Part shown: positions 1 through 8,332 of the stretch, one piece after another
How positions within the stretch are numbered: position 1 is the first letter of the stretch
How the letters are laid out: each line of letters begins with the position of its first letter
Assembly (NCBI GenBank): GCA_016717335.1
Contig: JADKFS010000001.1
Location: forward strand, 1,860,001 to 1,924,000
Source of the DNA: Candidatus Ribeiella danica
GTDB lineage: Bacteria > Chloroflexota > Chloroflexia > Chloroflexales > Roseiflexaceae
Length of the DNA stretch: 64,000 nucleotides
Direction of reading: 5' to 3'
Translations under genes and position numbers: made by a program
The notes under the pieces: model-generated
Database searches by the model: none
Told to the model about the DNA's origin: nothing
What the model saw: only the letters and a program-made list of their open reading frames with translations

Positions 1-620
1 GTATCGGTGAGCACGCGCTTGAACTCAGTCGACAGCTCGTTATCCCACTTGTCTGCCACGCGCATCAGCGCGAGATCGAAGGCCAGGCCCGCCTCCACGC
101 TGATCGTCAGCAGATCGAGCGCGTCCGGGAGCGCCTTGACGATATTGTGCTTGCGCTTCTTGATCTGCTGGCCGAGCCACATCCCCGGCAGCAGGTAGCC
201 CAGCACGGCGCCGATCGCGCTGTACATCAGCGCCTTCGACGTCTCCATGCCCTGGCTGAACGTGACCACGACCGTGATCACCAGGAGCAGGATGCACAGC
301 CCCATGCGCATCCCGGAAAACATGACCGGCGTGATATTGCCGGGGTTGCCGGCCTGCTGAATGTTCAGCCGCAAGCGCTCGGCGCTCTGCTTCGGGCCAA
401 CCTTGCCCAGCTGGCCCAGGACGGCGCGCGCGAGTGGGACGAGTACGCGCTGGCTGAACGGCTGCTGCAGCTCCAGCTCGTCCAGCGTCATCGTCCGCTC
501 GGTAAACTGGCTCAGGCGCTCGCCAATGGCATCCGTCTGGGCGGGCTGCATCATCATGATGACGAGCAGCCCGATGATCGCGACCAGAACCACTCCGAGC
601 GCAACAATAATCGGACTCAT
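1..620 (-). CDS. tadC: TadC-like type II secretion F-domain inner-membrane protein (partial)
   Basis: Inner-membrane platform protein of a Tad/Flp pilus machine, expected to pair with TadB around the TadA ATPase. The ATG at 620 opens a hydrophobic N-terminus (MSPIIVALGVVLVAIIGLLV) followed by a basic stretch, a second hydrophobic block and the start of the conserved T2SSF domain (KALPDALDLLTISVEAGL). The frame is open to base 1, so about 206 residues are visible and the C-terminus lies outside the window. A GAGGTGA ribosome site lies about 5 bases upstream. It begins 9 bases after the tadB stop, so the two are probably co-translated. The family call rests on that core motif and on gene order. 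Confidence 0.86.
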   Translation of the reverse strand, partial: MSPIIVALGVVLVAIIGLLVIMMMQPAQTDAIGERLSQFTERTMTLDELELQQPFSQRVLVPLARAVLGQLGKVGPKQSAERLRLNIQQAGNPGNITPVMFSGMRMGLCILLLVITVVVTFSQGMETSKALMYSAIGAVLGYLLPGMWLGQQIKKRKHNIVKALPDALDLLTISVEAGLAFDLALMRVADKWDNELSTEFKRVLTD

Positions 621-629
621 CACGTCACC

Positions 630-1634
630 TCACACTTCAATATCGACGATCTTCATAATCACGAAGAAGCCGCTGATAATCATCACCAGCGCAGCCACCG
701 GCAGGCAGCACCACGCCTCCGGCGGCATGCCGAACTTAAACATCGGCGACATGTAGTCCGGGTTGATCACGGTGATCGCGACAGCCAGCACGACCGGCAG
801 CGCCGTGATCACATAGGCGGAGATGCGCCCCTGTGCCGTAAGCACGGCGATCTCGCCCTTGATGCGCACGCGCTCGCGGATGGTGTGGCCGATCGTCTCC
901 AGGATCTGCGCCAGGTTCCCGCCAACCTCGTGCTGGATATTCACCGCTGTGATGAGCAGATCGAGGTCGTCCGAAGGCACGCGCCGCAGCAGGTTGCCGA
1001 GCGCCTCTTCGGTCGAGAGCCCCAGGCCGATCTCCTGGACGACGCGCCGGAACTCGCTTGACATCGGCGCCGGCGCCTCGCGCGAGACCAGGTCCATCGA
1101 CTGGAGGAAGCTGTAGCCGCTGCGCAGCGAGTTGGCCATCAGCGTGATGCCGTCGCCGAGCTGGTTGTTGAACGACTTGATCCGCTTGCGCGCGGCGTAC
1201 GCGACGTACAGGTTCGGGGCGAACGAGAATAGAATGCCGCCGACCAGCGCCGAGAGCAGCAGCGCCGCCGTGCTGGCGCGGCCGATAAACGCGCCGGCGG
1301 CCACGCCGATCGCTGCGGCCAGGATCTTCATGCCGATGAACTCGGTGACCGTGAGCTTGAGATCGGCGCGTGCGAGATCGCGCGCGATCTTGCTGCCCTG
1401 CTTGCCCTTGCTGACCGCCGCATCAATCTTCGCCAGCGGCTTAGCCTCTGGGGCCGCGCTACGATCGGTTCGCCCGGCAAACTGGCTCAGTCGATCATCG
1501 ACGCTTCGCGCGCCCGCCGCTCCGCCGAGCGACCTGCGGCCCAGCAGGGCGACGACCACGACGAGCAGTAATAATACTCCGCCGACGAAAATCAGCGTCG
1601 TTGAACTCACTGGCAGGCTCGTCGGAAGCTGCAT
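630..1634 (-). CDS. tadB: TadB-like type II secretion F-domain protein
   Basis: Inner-membrane assembly protein of the Tad pilus. The 334 residues begin with a membrane helix (residues 12-31, rich in V/L), then a linker, two more hydrophobic segments near 100-145, the T2SSF domain (GDGITLMANSLRSGYSFLQS, about residues 158-177; EALGNLLRRVPSDDLDLLIT) and two C-terminal helices. This is the usual TadB layout and length. AAAGGA lies about 9 bases before the ATG. Its upstream neighbour tadA ends 257 bases away, an unusually wide gap within a tad operon, filled by repeats and a hairpin. Confidence 0.9.
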   Translation of the reverse strand: MQLPTSLPVSSTTLIFVGGVLLLLVVVVALLGRRSLGGAAGARSVDDRLSQFAGRTDRSAAPEAKPLAKIDAAVSKGKQGSKIARDLARADLKLTVTEFIGMKILAAAIGVAAGAFIGRASTAALLLSALVGGILFSFAPNLYVAYAARKRIKSFNNQLGDGITLMANSLRSGYSFLQSMDLVSREAPAPMSSEFRRVVQEIGLGLSTEEALGNLLRRVPSDDLDLLITAVNIQHEVGGNLAQILETIGHTIRERVRIKGEIAVLTAQGRISAYVITALPVVLAVAITVINPDYMSPMFKFGMPPEAWCCLPVAALVMIISGFFVIMKIVDIEV

Positions 1635-1721
1635 ACTGGGATCCTTTCCAGCCTATAGCTGTGAGCAAAAGCATTGAGCCAGTACGCAAGAACGAGCTGC
1701 CATTGTGATGCGATCCGTCTT

Positions 1722-1852
1722 ACTGCCCACTGGCTCCTGCCGACTGCCCACTGGTATAGAGGTTCTCGGTCGTGCCAACCCTCCCCGCCGTGGGATGCTT
1801 GGTCCTGCGACTCCAGCCCTCCGCTGCGAGAAGCTTAAGGGGAGGGCTGGAG
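1722..1852. repeat. Short-period repeat plus 12-bp stem hairpin inside the tad operon
   Basis: ACTGCCCACTGG occurs at 1722-1733 and again at 1743-1754, in phase with a 7-base period (units ACTGCCC, ACTGGCT, CCTGCCG). This is the reverse complement of the CAGTCGG-type units near 21.6 kb. Further along, CTCCAGCCCTCC (1811-1822) pairs perfectly with GGAGGGCTGGAG (1841-1852), a 12-bp stem with an 18-base loop. No coding sequence is seen between 1635 and 1891. The hairpin would lie in the tadA-tadB mRNA and could limit readthrough; that is inference. Confidence 0.7.
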
Positions 1853-1891
1853 AGGTGTAGTCGCTCCAACCCTCCCGTTTCCGGCAGCCTC

Positions 1892-3292
1892 TTAGAAAAA
1901 CGACCGCTCGCCGGCGTAGCCGAAGATATTCGGCGGCAGGTAGATGTTCTGCGCCTCGAACAGCTCGACGAACTTGGGCCGAATGCCGGTCGGCCGCAGC
2001 TGGCCGATAATCTTGCCGCGCTCGTCCATGCCGGTCTGCTCGAACATGAAGACATCCTGCAGCACCACCACATCGCCCTCCATCCCCTGGACTTCGGTGA
2101 TATTGATGATCTTGCGGGTGCCGTCCTTGAGGCGCGCCTGCTGGACGATCAGGTTGATCGCCGAGGCAACCTGCTCGCGAATCGCGCGCACCGGCAGATC
2201 CATGCCCGCCATCAACACCATGGTCTCGATCCGGGCGATCGCGTCGCGCGAGCTATTTGCGTGGAGGGTCGTCATCGAGCCATCGTGACCGGTATTCATC
2301 GCCTGGAGCATTTCGAGCGCCTCGCCGCCGCGGCACTCGCCGACGACAATCCGCTCGGGCCGCATACGCAGGCAGTTGATCACCAGGTCACGAATGCTGA
2401 TCTCGCCCTTGCCCTCGACATTCGGCGGGCGCGACTCGAGCGTCACGACGTGATCCTGGCGCAGCTGCAGCTCGGCGGCATTCTCCACGGTGATGATCCG
2501 CTCGTCTTCGGGGATAAACGACGAGAGCGCGTTCAGCGTCGTCGTCTTGCCCGAGCCGGTGCCGCCGGAGACCACGACATTCAGCCGCGCGCGCACGCAG
2601 GCCGAGAGGAACTCGGCCATCTCGCGCGTCAGCGTGCCGAAGCGGATCATGTCCTCGATCGTGATGCCTTCCTTCTTGAACTTGCGGATGCTCAGGCACG
2701 GCCCGACCAGCGAGATCGGCCGAATCACGGCGTTGACGCGGCTCCCGTCCGGCAGGCGCGCGTCCACCATCGGCGACGACTCGTCGCAGCGGCGCCCGAG
2801 CGGCGAGATGATCCGGTCGATCACGCGCATCACGTGCTCGTCGTTATTGAAGATCACATCGCTGCGCTGCAGCTTCCCTTTGCGCTCGATATAGATATTG
2901 CGCGGGCCGTTGACCATAATCTCGCTGATCTCGGGGTCGTTGAGCAAGGTCTCCAGCGGGCCAAAGCCCAGGATATCGGCGGCGATGCTCTCGAACATCC
3001 GCGCGCGCTCGCTCCGGGTCAGCACGATGTTTTCGCTATCGAGGATCGAATTGAAGATATCTTCGACCTGCTGGCGCACCTTAGCCGCGTTCGAGAGATC
3101 CAGCTTCGGGTCCAGCTCGGCGATCAGCTTATTCTGGACTCGGCCACGCATATCGGCAAACGCATGATCTTCGCGCTCGCGAGGCGCCACGGCCAGCTTG
3201 GGCGCGTCGAACGACGCCGGGCCCTGTCGGGCGGTCGGGGCGCTGGTATCCGGCAGCCCGGACGAGCCGCCGATACGTTTCAGCAATGACAT
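1892..3292 (-). CDS. cpaF: TadA/CpaF family secretion ATPase
   Basis: Cytoplasmic hexameric ATPase that powers Tad pilus extension or retraction. In 466 residues it shows the N-terminal CpaF region (residues 50-200; LGFGPLETLLNDPEISEIMV), Walker A GGTGSGKTT at 243-251, a glutamate-rich Asp-box region near 268-275, the Walker B-like RIVVGECRGGEA at 314-325 and a His-box GHDGSMTTLHANS at 335-347. All expected nucleotide-binding residues are present. The start is well placed: AAGGAGG lies 7 bases before the ATG. It sits between cpaE and tadB on the same strand, as in canonical tad operons. Confidence 0.95.
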   Translation of the reverse strand: MSLLKRIGGSSGLPDTSAPTARQGPASFDAPKLAVAPREREDHAFADMRGRVQNKLIAELDPKLDLSNAAKVRQQVEDIFNSILDSENIVLTRSERARMFESIAADILGFGPLETLLNDPEISEIMVNGPRNIYIERKGKLQRSDVIFNNDEHVMRVIDRIISPLGRRCDESSPMVDARLPDGSRVNAVIRPISLVGPCLSIRKFKKEGITIEDMIRFGTLTREMAEFLSACVRARLNVVVSGGTGSGKTTTLNALSSFIPEDERIITVENAAELQLRQDHVVTLESRPPNVEGKGEISIRDLVINCLRMRPERIVVGECRGGEALEMLQAMNTGHDGSMTTLHANSSRDAIARIETMVLMAGMDLPVRAIREQVASAINLIVQQARLKDGTRKIINITEVQGMEGDVVVLQDVFMFEQTGMDERGKIIGQLRPTGIRPKFVELFEAQNIYLPPNIFGYAGERSFF

Positions 3293-3323
3293 AGCAGAAC
3301 CTCCTTACGGGGATGGCGTAGGG

Positions 3324-3713
3324 CTAACGTTTCGTCAGGAGCCGGCCGAACAGCCCGCGATTCTCGGGCGCCTGGGGCGTCGGCGGCTTATCGCCGGACT
3401 TGACGGCCACACCGCCGCGCGCGTTGCTGATCAGGGCGGCAAGCGCGAAGATATCCTTGGCGGTCTGGTGGCTGCGCTTCTCGATCACCAGCGGCACGCC
3501 CTGGTTGATCGACAGCGCCATCTCGTGCGCCGCATTCCCGATCTGCAGCGCGACCTTGTGCTGAATATTCTCCTCGACATTCTCGATTCGAATGCCGAGC
3601 CGGCCGTCGGCCTTGTTCAGCACCAGCAGGATCTTCTCGGCCTTATACTCAAGCAGCTCGGCGACCTCCAGAAACAGCTTGATGTTCTTGATGCAGGGCA
3701 TCTCCAGCGTCAT
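3324..3713 (-). CDS. cpaE: CpaE C-terminal part, separated by a +1 frameshift
   Basis: This frame encodes the missing C-terminal half of the MinD/ParA-like domain of CpaE (NIKLFLEVAELL, then ILLVLNKADGRLG, then a basic C-terminus FGRLLTKR). It starts in the overlap with the upstream frame. The expected join reads VTL-MTLEMP; the sequence has CTCAATGACG where CTCATGACG would keep one frame, so there is one extra A on the coding strand near 3712. Read separately, this would be a 129-residue protein with no ATP-binding motif. It is therefore better seen as half of one gene of about 425 codons, either damaged or misread. Confidence 0.75.
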   Translation of the reverse strand: MTLEMPCIKNIKLFLEVAELLEYKAEKILLVLNKADGRLGIRIENVEENIQHKVALQIGNAAHEMALSINQGVPLVIEKRSHQTAKDIFALAALISNARGGVAVKSGDKPPTPQAPENRGLFGRLLTKR

Positions 3714-4599
3714 TGAGCGTCACGATCCGGTCGGCCATGTCGAGCACGGCCAGGGCGCGATCCTGGAACGACGACTGCGTGTCGACCACGATATAGTCGA
3801 ACTCCTTGCGCAGCTGCTCCAGAATCGCCCGGAGGTGATCCGAGGTCACAAGCTCGCCGGTCTGCGGGTTGGGCGGCGCCAGCAGCACCTTGACCTGCGA
3901 GGTGTGCGTGGCCAGCACATCGTTGATCAGGTCGCGGTCGAGCTCTGTGATCCGGTTGGACAGATCGGAGATGGTCTTGCTCGAAACCAGGTTCATGATC
4001 ACGCCCAGGTCGCCGAAGATCAGGTTGCCGTCGACTAGCACGACCTTCTTGCTGGTCATCTGGCGCAGCGCCACGGCCAAATTAGCGCTGATCACCGACG
4101 TCCCGACGCCGCCTTTTGGGCTGAAGACCGCGATAATCTGCCCCTGCGCGTTCCCGCCGGCCTCGCCGCCGCTGGCCGCCTCGATCGGCGACGTCGAGAC
4201 ATAGCGACGCTGCGTTGTCTGCAGGCGATACACGTGGCGAATCGCGTGGTACAGCTCCTCGGCGCTGATCGGCTTGGTCAGAAACTCACGCGCGCCCGCC
4301 AGCATCGAGCGCCGCAGGTAATCTTGCTCGCCCTGCACGCTCATCATGATGACCTGGACCGTCGGGACCTGGCTCAAGATCGCCTCGGTCGCCGCGATAC
4401 CGTCCATGTCGGGCATGTTGATGTCCATCAGGACGACGTCCGGCTGGTGTTGCTTAGCCATCGCCACGGCCTCACGGCCGGTGCTGGCTTTAGCGACGAC
4501 CTGTATGTCCTTCTCGAAAAACAGCAGCTTTTCGAGATTGTCGCGCGTCTCGGCAATATCGTCGACGATCAGGACATGGATCTTAGGCTGATCAGGCAT
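3649..4599 (-). CDS. cpaE: CpaE-like receiver/MinD-type ATPase, N-terminal part up to frameshift
   Basis: Tad pilus localisation ATPase with a fused response-regulator receiver. Residues 1-125 form the receiver (VLIVDD, phospho-acceptor D59 in VVLMDINMPD, K109 in LTKP); residues 155-300 form the deviant Walker ATPase (KGGVGTS at 162-168, VVLVDGNLIFGDLG, FDYIVVDTQS). After VTLN near 3712 the frame leaves the homologous sequence and runs 22 atypical residues to a stop, while frame 3324-3713 continues the domain. GAGGAGA about 7 bases before the ATG fixes the start. Only 18 bases separate it from cpaB upstream. One inserted base, real or from sequencing, explains the split. Confidence 0.85.
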   Translation of the reverse strand: MPDQPKIHVLIVDDIAETRDNLEKLLFFEKDIQVVAKASTGREAVAMAKQHQPDVVLMDINMPDMDGIAATEAILSQVPTVQVIMMSVQGEQDYLRRSMLAGAREFLTKPISAEELYHAIRHVYRLQTTQRRYVSTSPIEAASGGEAGGNAQGQIIAVFSPKGGVGTSVISANLAVALRQMTSKKVVLVDGNLIFGDLGVIMNLVSSKTISDLSNRITELDRDLINDVLATHTSQVKVLLAPPNPQTGELVTSDHLRAILEQLRKEFDYIVVDTQSSFQDRALAVLDMADRIVTLNDAGDALHQEHQAVSGGRRAA

Positions 4600-4617
4600 G
4601 CGGTTCTCCTCATACCG

Positions 4618-5622
4618 TCAGGGCGTCGGGGTAGGTGTTGCCGTCGGCGCCGAAATCGGCGCGCTCGTGGTCGCCACCGGCGTCAGGTCGGCTGGCGAGA
4701 TAACGTCGGGCGGCAGCCCGTTGGGAAGCGGCAAGCCGAACTGCGAGACCAGCAAGGACAAGGTCGACCCGAGGGTGGTATCGACGGCCGTATCGCCGCG
4801 GCCGCGCAGCACCAAGGTGATATTACCGGTCTCGACGGAAAACTTCAAGATCTCGGCCTGCTGGTCGGTCAGCGCCAGGACCAGCAGCCACTGGCCGGGC
4901 TGGAACGTGCCGGTGCCTACAGTCTGGGCCGTGCTGGCGGGCTGGCCCTGGGCTTGGCCCTGCGGCTGGCCCTGCGCCTCGCCGGCGGTCGGCGTTCCCT
5001 CGACCACAGCCGGTTTAAGGATCTGCAAGATCTGGACATTCTGGATGAGCGTCTTGGTCGTATGGAACTGAGCGGTTTCTTCTCGGAATACGATCTGGCC
5101 ATTGTCGCCAAAGCCAGGGCGTATAACTGTGCGCTGCACATCGAACGATACCAGGACATCGACAAAATCATTCGGCTTGATCAGATCGGCCACGCCGGTG
5201 AGGTTATCGACCTGGAACGGCACTGCCTTCGGGCGTGCCTGGTTGGGCAGCGCCGTCGGGATCAAAATAGACAAGCCCGGATCGGTGATGTCGGCGCGCC
5301 GAATGCGCTCGTTGAAGCCGAGCGGGCGCAGCGTCTGCTTGTTCGCCAGCTCGCTCGGGCTGGTGAAGTACTGGCCCGGCGCACTGTTGTACTCGCTCTC
5401 GGGGATATCGGATGTGGTCAGAAACGTTTCAGTATCGGTCAGCACAGTATTGCTCGGGATATCAATACGTGCGACGACAATCTTACGCTTCAGGTCCTGT
5501 GTCGGCTGAGCAGTCTGATCGACTGATTGCACCGGCGGCTGGGAAATGACGAAGTAGACCAGCGCGCCAGCGACGACGATCAGAATGACAAGCAGCAAAA
5601 GAAGCCGGCCTCCACGCCTCAT
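4618..5622 (-). CDS. cpaB: CpaB/RcpC-like Flp pilus assembly protein
   Basis: Periplasmic-side Tad assembly factor. It has a basic N-terminus and one membrane helix (residues 6-26), then a SAF domain (IVVARIDIPSNTVLTDTE at about 48-65) and an RcpC-type domain (residues 120-290, including DLIKPNDFVDVLVSF and WLLVLALTDQQAEILKF). A Q/G/P-rich insertion near 205-230 and a P/T/A-rich tail of about 40 residues are typical low-complexity linkers. At 334 residues it is somewhat longer than many CpaB proteins because of these. It is the first gene of the cpaB-cpaE-tadA-tadB-tadC string; a promoter candidate lies about 50 bases upstream. Confidence 0.88.
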   Translation of the reverse strand: MRRGGRLLLLLVILIVVAGALVYFVISQPPVQSVDQTAQPTQDLKRKIVVARIDIPSNTVLTDTETFLTTSDIPESEYNSAPGQYFTSPSELANKQTLRPLGFNERIRRADITDPGLSILIPTALPNQARPKAVPFQVDNLTGVADLIKPNDFVDVLVSFDVQRTVIRPGFGDNGQIVFREETAQFHTTKTLIQNVQILQILKPAVVEGTPTAGEAQGQPQGQAQGQPASTAQTVGTGTFQPGQWLLVLALTDQQAEILKFSVETGNITLVLRGRGDTAVDTTLGSTLSLLVSQFGLPLPNGLPPDVISPADLTPVATTSAPISAPTATPTPTP

Positions 5623-5677
5623 GTGCCATCAACCTTTCTTTCAGCAAGCATGCCCGGTCGCAGGTGCCTGAGCAAGT

Positions 5678-5686
5678 ATTATAGCA
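5678..5686 (-). promoter_or_regulatory. Extended -10 promoter for the cpaB-tadC operon
   Basis: On the minus strand the sequence reads TGCTATAAT, a full extended -10 box, about 55 bases before the cpaB start. The region 17 bases upstream (TGTGCA) is a poor -35, which fits an extended -10 promoter. No ORF with recognisable content lies in 5623-5793. Confidence 0.6.
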
Positions 5687-5793
5687 CAGGCTGACAAGCA
5701 TGCACAGAAACGGGCTTTGGGAGGCCAACAACGACGGTTAGCCTCCCTCTGATACGGAACGTCGTGATGCGATGACACGGTATCGATTCCCAT

Positions 5794-8226
5794 CTAGTGC
5801 CGGGCTATCGGGATCAAGACCTGCCAGCCGAGCGAGGTGACCGTGACGGTCTGCGCGACCGAGACGTTATTGCCCTCACCGCTCGCACCTTCGCCGATCA
5901 GGTCGTAGGAGTCGGTCGCGACGATAACCTTGTAGGTGCCCGGGTCCTTGAAGTACTTCTTGATGTCTACGGGCTGCTCTGTCAGCGTGTCCTTCCACGC
6001 GGCGTCCGGGATGAGATATGCGGCCTTCGCCGGGAACAGGTTCTTGTTCAGATCGGCGAACACCTTGCTGCACTGGTGATTGGCGTCCGACATCGGCAGT
6101 GTTGGGGCCGGCCAGCTGCTCGGGTTCGGGCCGTAGATGCAGAGATCGACGAAGAACGAGCCGCCCTGCTCAAAATTCGCGGGCAGTGTCTGGTTCGGGT
6201 TCGCTATGTTGACATTCTGGATGACGACGTTCAGCCCCAGAAACGCCTGGGTGTTGGTGTTATAGCGTCCGCTGAAGGACTTCAGGTTCAGGTCGGGGTT
6301 GCCCGGAACAACGATCGTGATGCTCACGTTCAGCAGCGCCGGGGTGACTTTATAGTTGTTGGTGAGCAGGTGCGCGCGGTACTGCAGGCAGCGCGCCGCC
6401 AGGTTGCCCACGCCGGTCGAGTTCTGGCCATCGCCTGAGTAGTGGCTGTCGGCCGATCCGTCGAGCCGCTTCCAATCAGCCTCGGACCAGCCCGGATTCG
6501 AGCAGTTGCCGGCGGAAGAGATGCGATACCACATCTCGATGTCGGGGTCGGCGGTGCTCCGATCGATCAGCGTCGCCCAGCTAACCTCCTGCACCTGCGC
6601 GCCGGTGTAGTTTATGTCGTACGGCTTCGAGAAGTACCAGGCATCCGCCGCGTAGCCAGTCGAGGCGGTATCCTCGCTGCCGCCGATCAGCCCGTAGAAG
6701 ACGCTGGTCGAGCCATTATCATCCTCTTTATTCAGGTCGGTCGTATCGCCGCGGCCGCCGAACACGTAGATGAACGCCGATCCGACGACCGTGCCGCTGG
6801 TGGGCACAATCGCGGTGCCGTGGAACGCGCGTGGGAACCGCAGCGCGTTGCTCTTCAGGAAGTTGGTGCCGCCGCCCTGGATGTCGGGCGGGAGCTGCTC
6901 GTTGAACTGATGCAGCTTCATCGTGTCTTCGACATAGCTAGTCAGAACACCCTGGTCGGGCTCCGAGCCGCCGTCGGGGATGCCGCCGACCATGTAGAGC
7001 GAACCGCGATAGGTGGCGCCGCCGAGGCCATGGCGCGTCTGCGGCAGTGTCCCCTGCCAGGTGGTATCCCAGGCCAGCGAGCCATTGGCGTTGATCAGAG
7101 CCCGGTAGGCTAGGCTGCTGTAGGTCGGCGATGTGGGCGGCGACCCCTGTGGATCGCCCGGGCTGGTTTGGCCGCCGACTACGAACAGCACATCCTGGCT
7201 GGCGCCGCCAAGCGTGACCTCGTAGTGATCGGCGACGGAGGTGGCGCTATACAGGCCGGGCGCGCCCTGCACCGGCAGATCAGCCAGCGTATCCCAACCG
7301 AACGTCCCAGTGCTGGGCTTCAGCAGCTGGCCGTCCGCGCCGACCTTGGCGTAGAACACCGCCTTCATCGCCTCGCTGATCGACCTGATTGAAGCGCCGG
7401 TGCCCGCGCGATATTTGCGCATGCCGCCGATTACATAGACGTAGGTCGTACCATTAATAGTAATGCTCTGCGCCGAGGCCGCCTGCGCGCCCAGCTGCAG
7501 ATTCGGCGAGCCGGGCTGGCTGGTCGGGAGCGAGGGGCCGATCATCCAGCCGGTGATCCGGCCGTCCACGCCGACGATGCCGATACGGACGCCGAAGCTC
7601 GAGAAATCGACCGTGCTGCTCGGCTGGGACGTGTTGCCGCCGATCACATAGATGAAGCCGCCGCCGCCAGTCACCGGCACCGAGGTGACCGCCGGCGAGT
7701 TAATCTCGGCCACAGCGGGGCTGAGGCCATAGGCGCTCTGGTTCGACCCCTGCACCTTGATCAGCGCGGGCTCGGGCTGCCAGTCCTCGATGAATGCGCC
7801 GGTCACCTGGTTCACCGCGGCCGACCAGACCTCCGCCACAGACTGGTAGGTTTGGCTGGTGGCATTCCAGGTGCTGCCGCCGATCACATACACGCGGTTA
7901 CCAACCGCGGTCGCGCCCATAAGCGTCAGCGATTTCTTCAGGTCGAACGGCGAGTCGGTCCACTGTTTCAGCAGGCCGATCGGCCCGAGCTGCACAGCAC
8001 CGGCCTTATCGGGCAGCTTGGGCTGCGGTACTACCTTCTGGAGCGAGCCGAGCGCAGTCCGCTGGAAATAGCCGCGGCTGAACTGCACGATCGTATTGTC
8101 CAGCTCGCTCTGCGACAGGGCAGCGCTGGCGGCGCGCGGCGGCAGCGCGCCCAGCGCCAATATGCCGATGAATAACAATAGCAGCAGACGTGCGCCTAGC
8201 GGGCGATGTATCTGAGCGGGCATCAT
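5794..8226 (-). CDS. Secreted Kelch-repeat beta-propeller protein
   Basis: Predicted exported protein of about 810 residues. A signal peptide (hydrophobic run LLLLLFIGILALGAL, then AASA as a likely cleavage site) precedes at least six Kelch-like blades marked by hydrophobic-GG cores: VYVIGGSTWN, IYVIGGNTSQ, VYVIGGMRKY, VLFVVGGQTS, LYMVGGIPDG and IYVFGGRGDT, between about residues 110 and 500. The C-terminal 300 residues look like beta-rich extracellular domains. It lies between cpaB and the TadG/TadE genes, all on the minus strand, suggesting a pilus-exported or pilus-associated surface protein (inference). GTGAGG lies 5 bases before the ATG at 8226; a GTG at 8232 is the alternative start. 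Confidence 0.78.
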   Translation of the reverse strand: MMPAQIHRPLGARLLLLLFIGILALGALPPRAASAALSQSELDNTIVQFSRGYFQRTALGSLQKVVPQPKLPDKAGAVQLGPIGLLKQWTDSPFDLKKSLTLMGATAVGNRVYVIGGSTWNATSQTYQSVAEVWSAAVNQVTGAFIEDWQPEPALIKVQGSNQSAYGLSPAVAEINSPAVTSVPVTGGGGFIYVIGGNTSQPSSTVDFSSFGVRIGIVGVDGRITGWMIGPSLPTSQPGSPNLQLGAQAASAQSITINGTTYVYVIGGMRKYRAGTGASIRSISEAMKAVFYAKVGADGQLLKPSTGTFGWDTLADLPVQGAPGLYSATSVADHYEVTLGGASQDVLFVVGGQTSPGDPQGSPPTSPTYSSLAYRALINANGSLAWDTTWQGTLPQTRHGLGGATYRGSLYMVGGIPDGGSEPDQGVLTSYVEDTMKLHQFNEQLPPDIQGGGTNFLKSNALRFPRAFHGTAIVPTSGTVVGSAFIYVFGGRGDTTDLNKEDDNGSTSVFYGLIGGSEDTASTGYAADAWYFSKPYDINYTGAQVQEVSWATLIDRSTADPDIEMWYRISSAGNCSNPGWSEADWKRLDGSADSHYSGDGQNSTGVGNLAARCLQYRAHLLTNNYKVTPALLNVSITIVVPGNPDLNLKSFSGRYNTNTQAFLGLNVVIQNVNIANPNQTLPANFEQGGSFFVDLCIYGPNPSSWPAPTLPMSDANHQCSKVFADLNKNLFPAKAAYLIPDAAWKDTLTEQPVDIKKYFKDPGTYKVIVATDSYDLIGEGASGEGNNVSVAQTVTVTSLGWQVLIPIARH

Positions 8227-8332
8227 GATCACCTCACGCTATTGGCTAAGGTGCACAGAAACCGAGCGGAGAGAGTGCCGACGCACCTCCACCGCCCGGC
8301 TCCTGGCTACCGATAGCTTCTAGGACAACGCA

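Noticed and set aside
147..1061. Long plus-strand ORF opposite tadC and tadB
   Set aside because: It is the antisense shadow of two well-supported genes; its His/Arg/Asp-rich translation has no domain and reflects GC-rich codons read backwards.
1772..3289. 505-codon plus-strand ORF
   Set aside because: Exact antisense of the CpaF ATPase gene, which has all nucleotide-binding motifs and a strong ribosome site.
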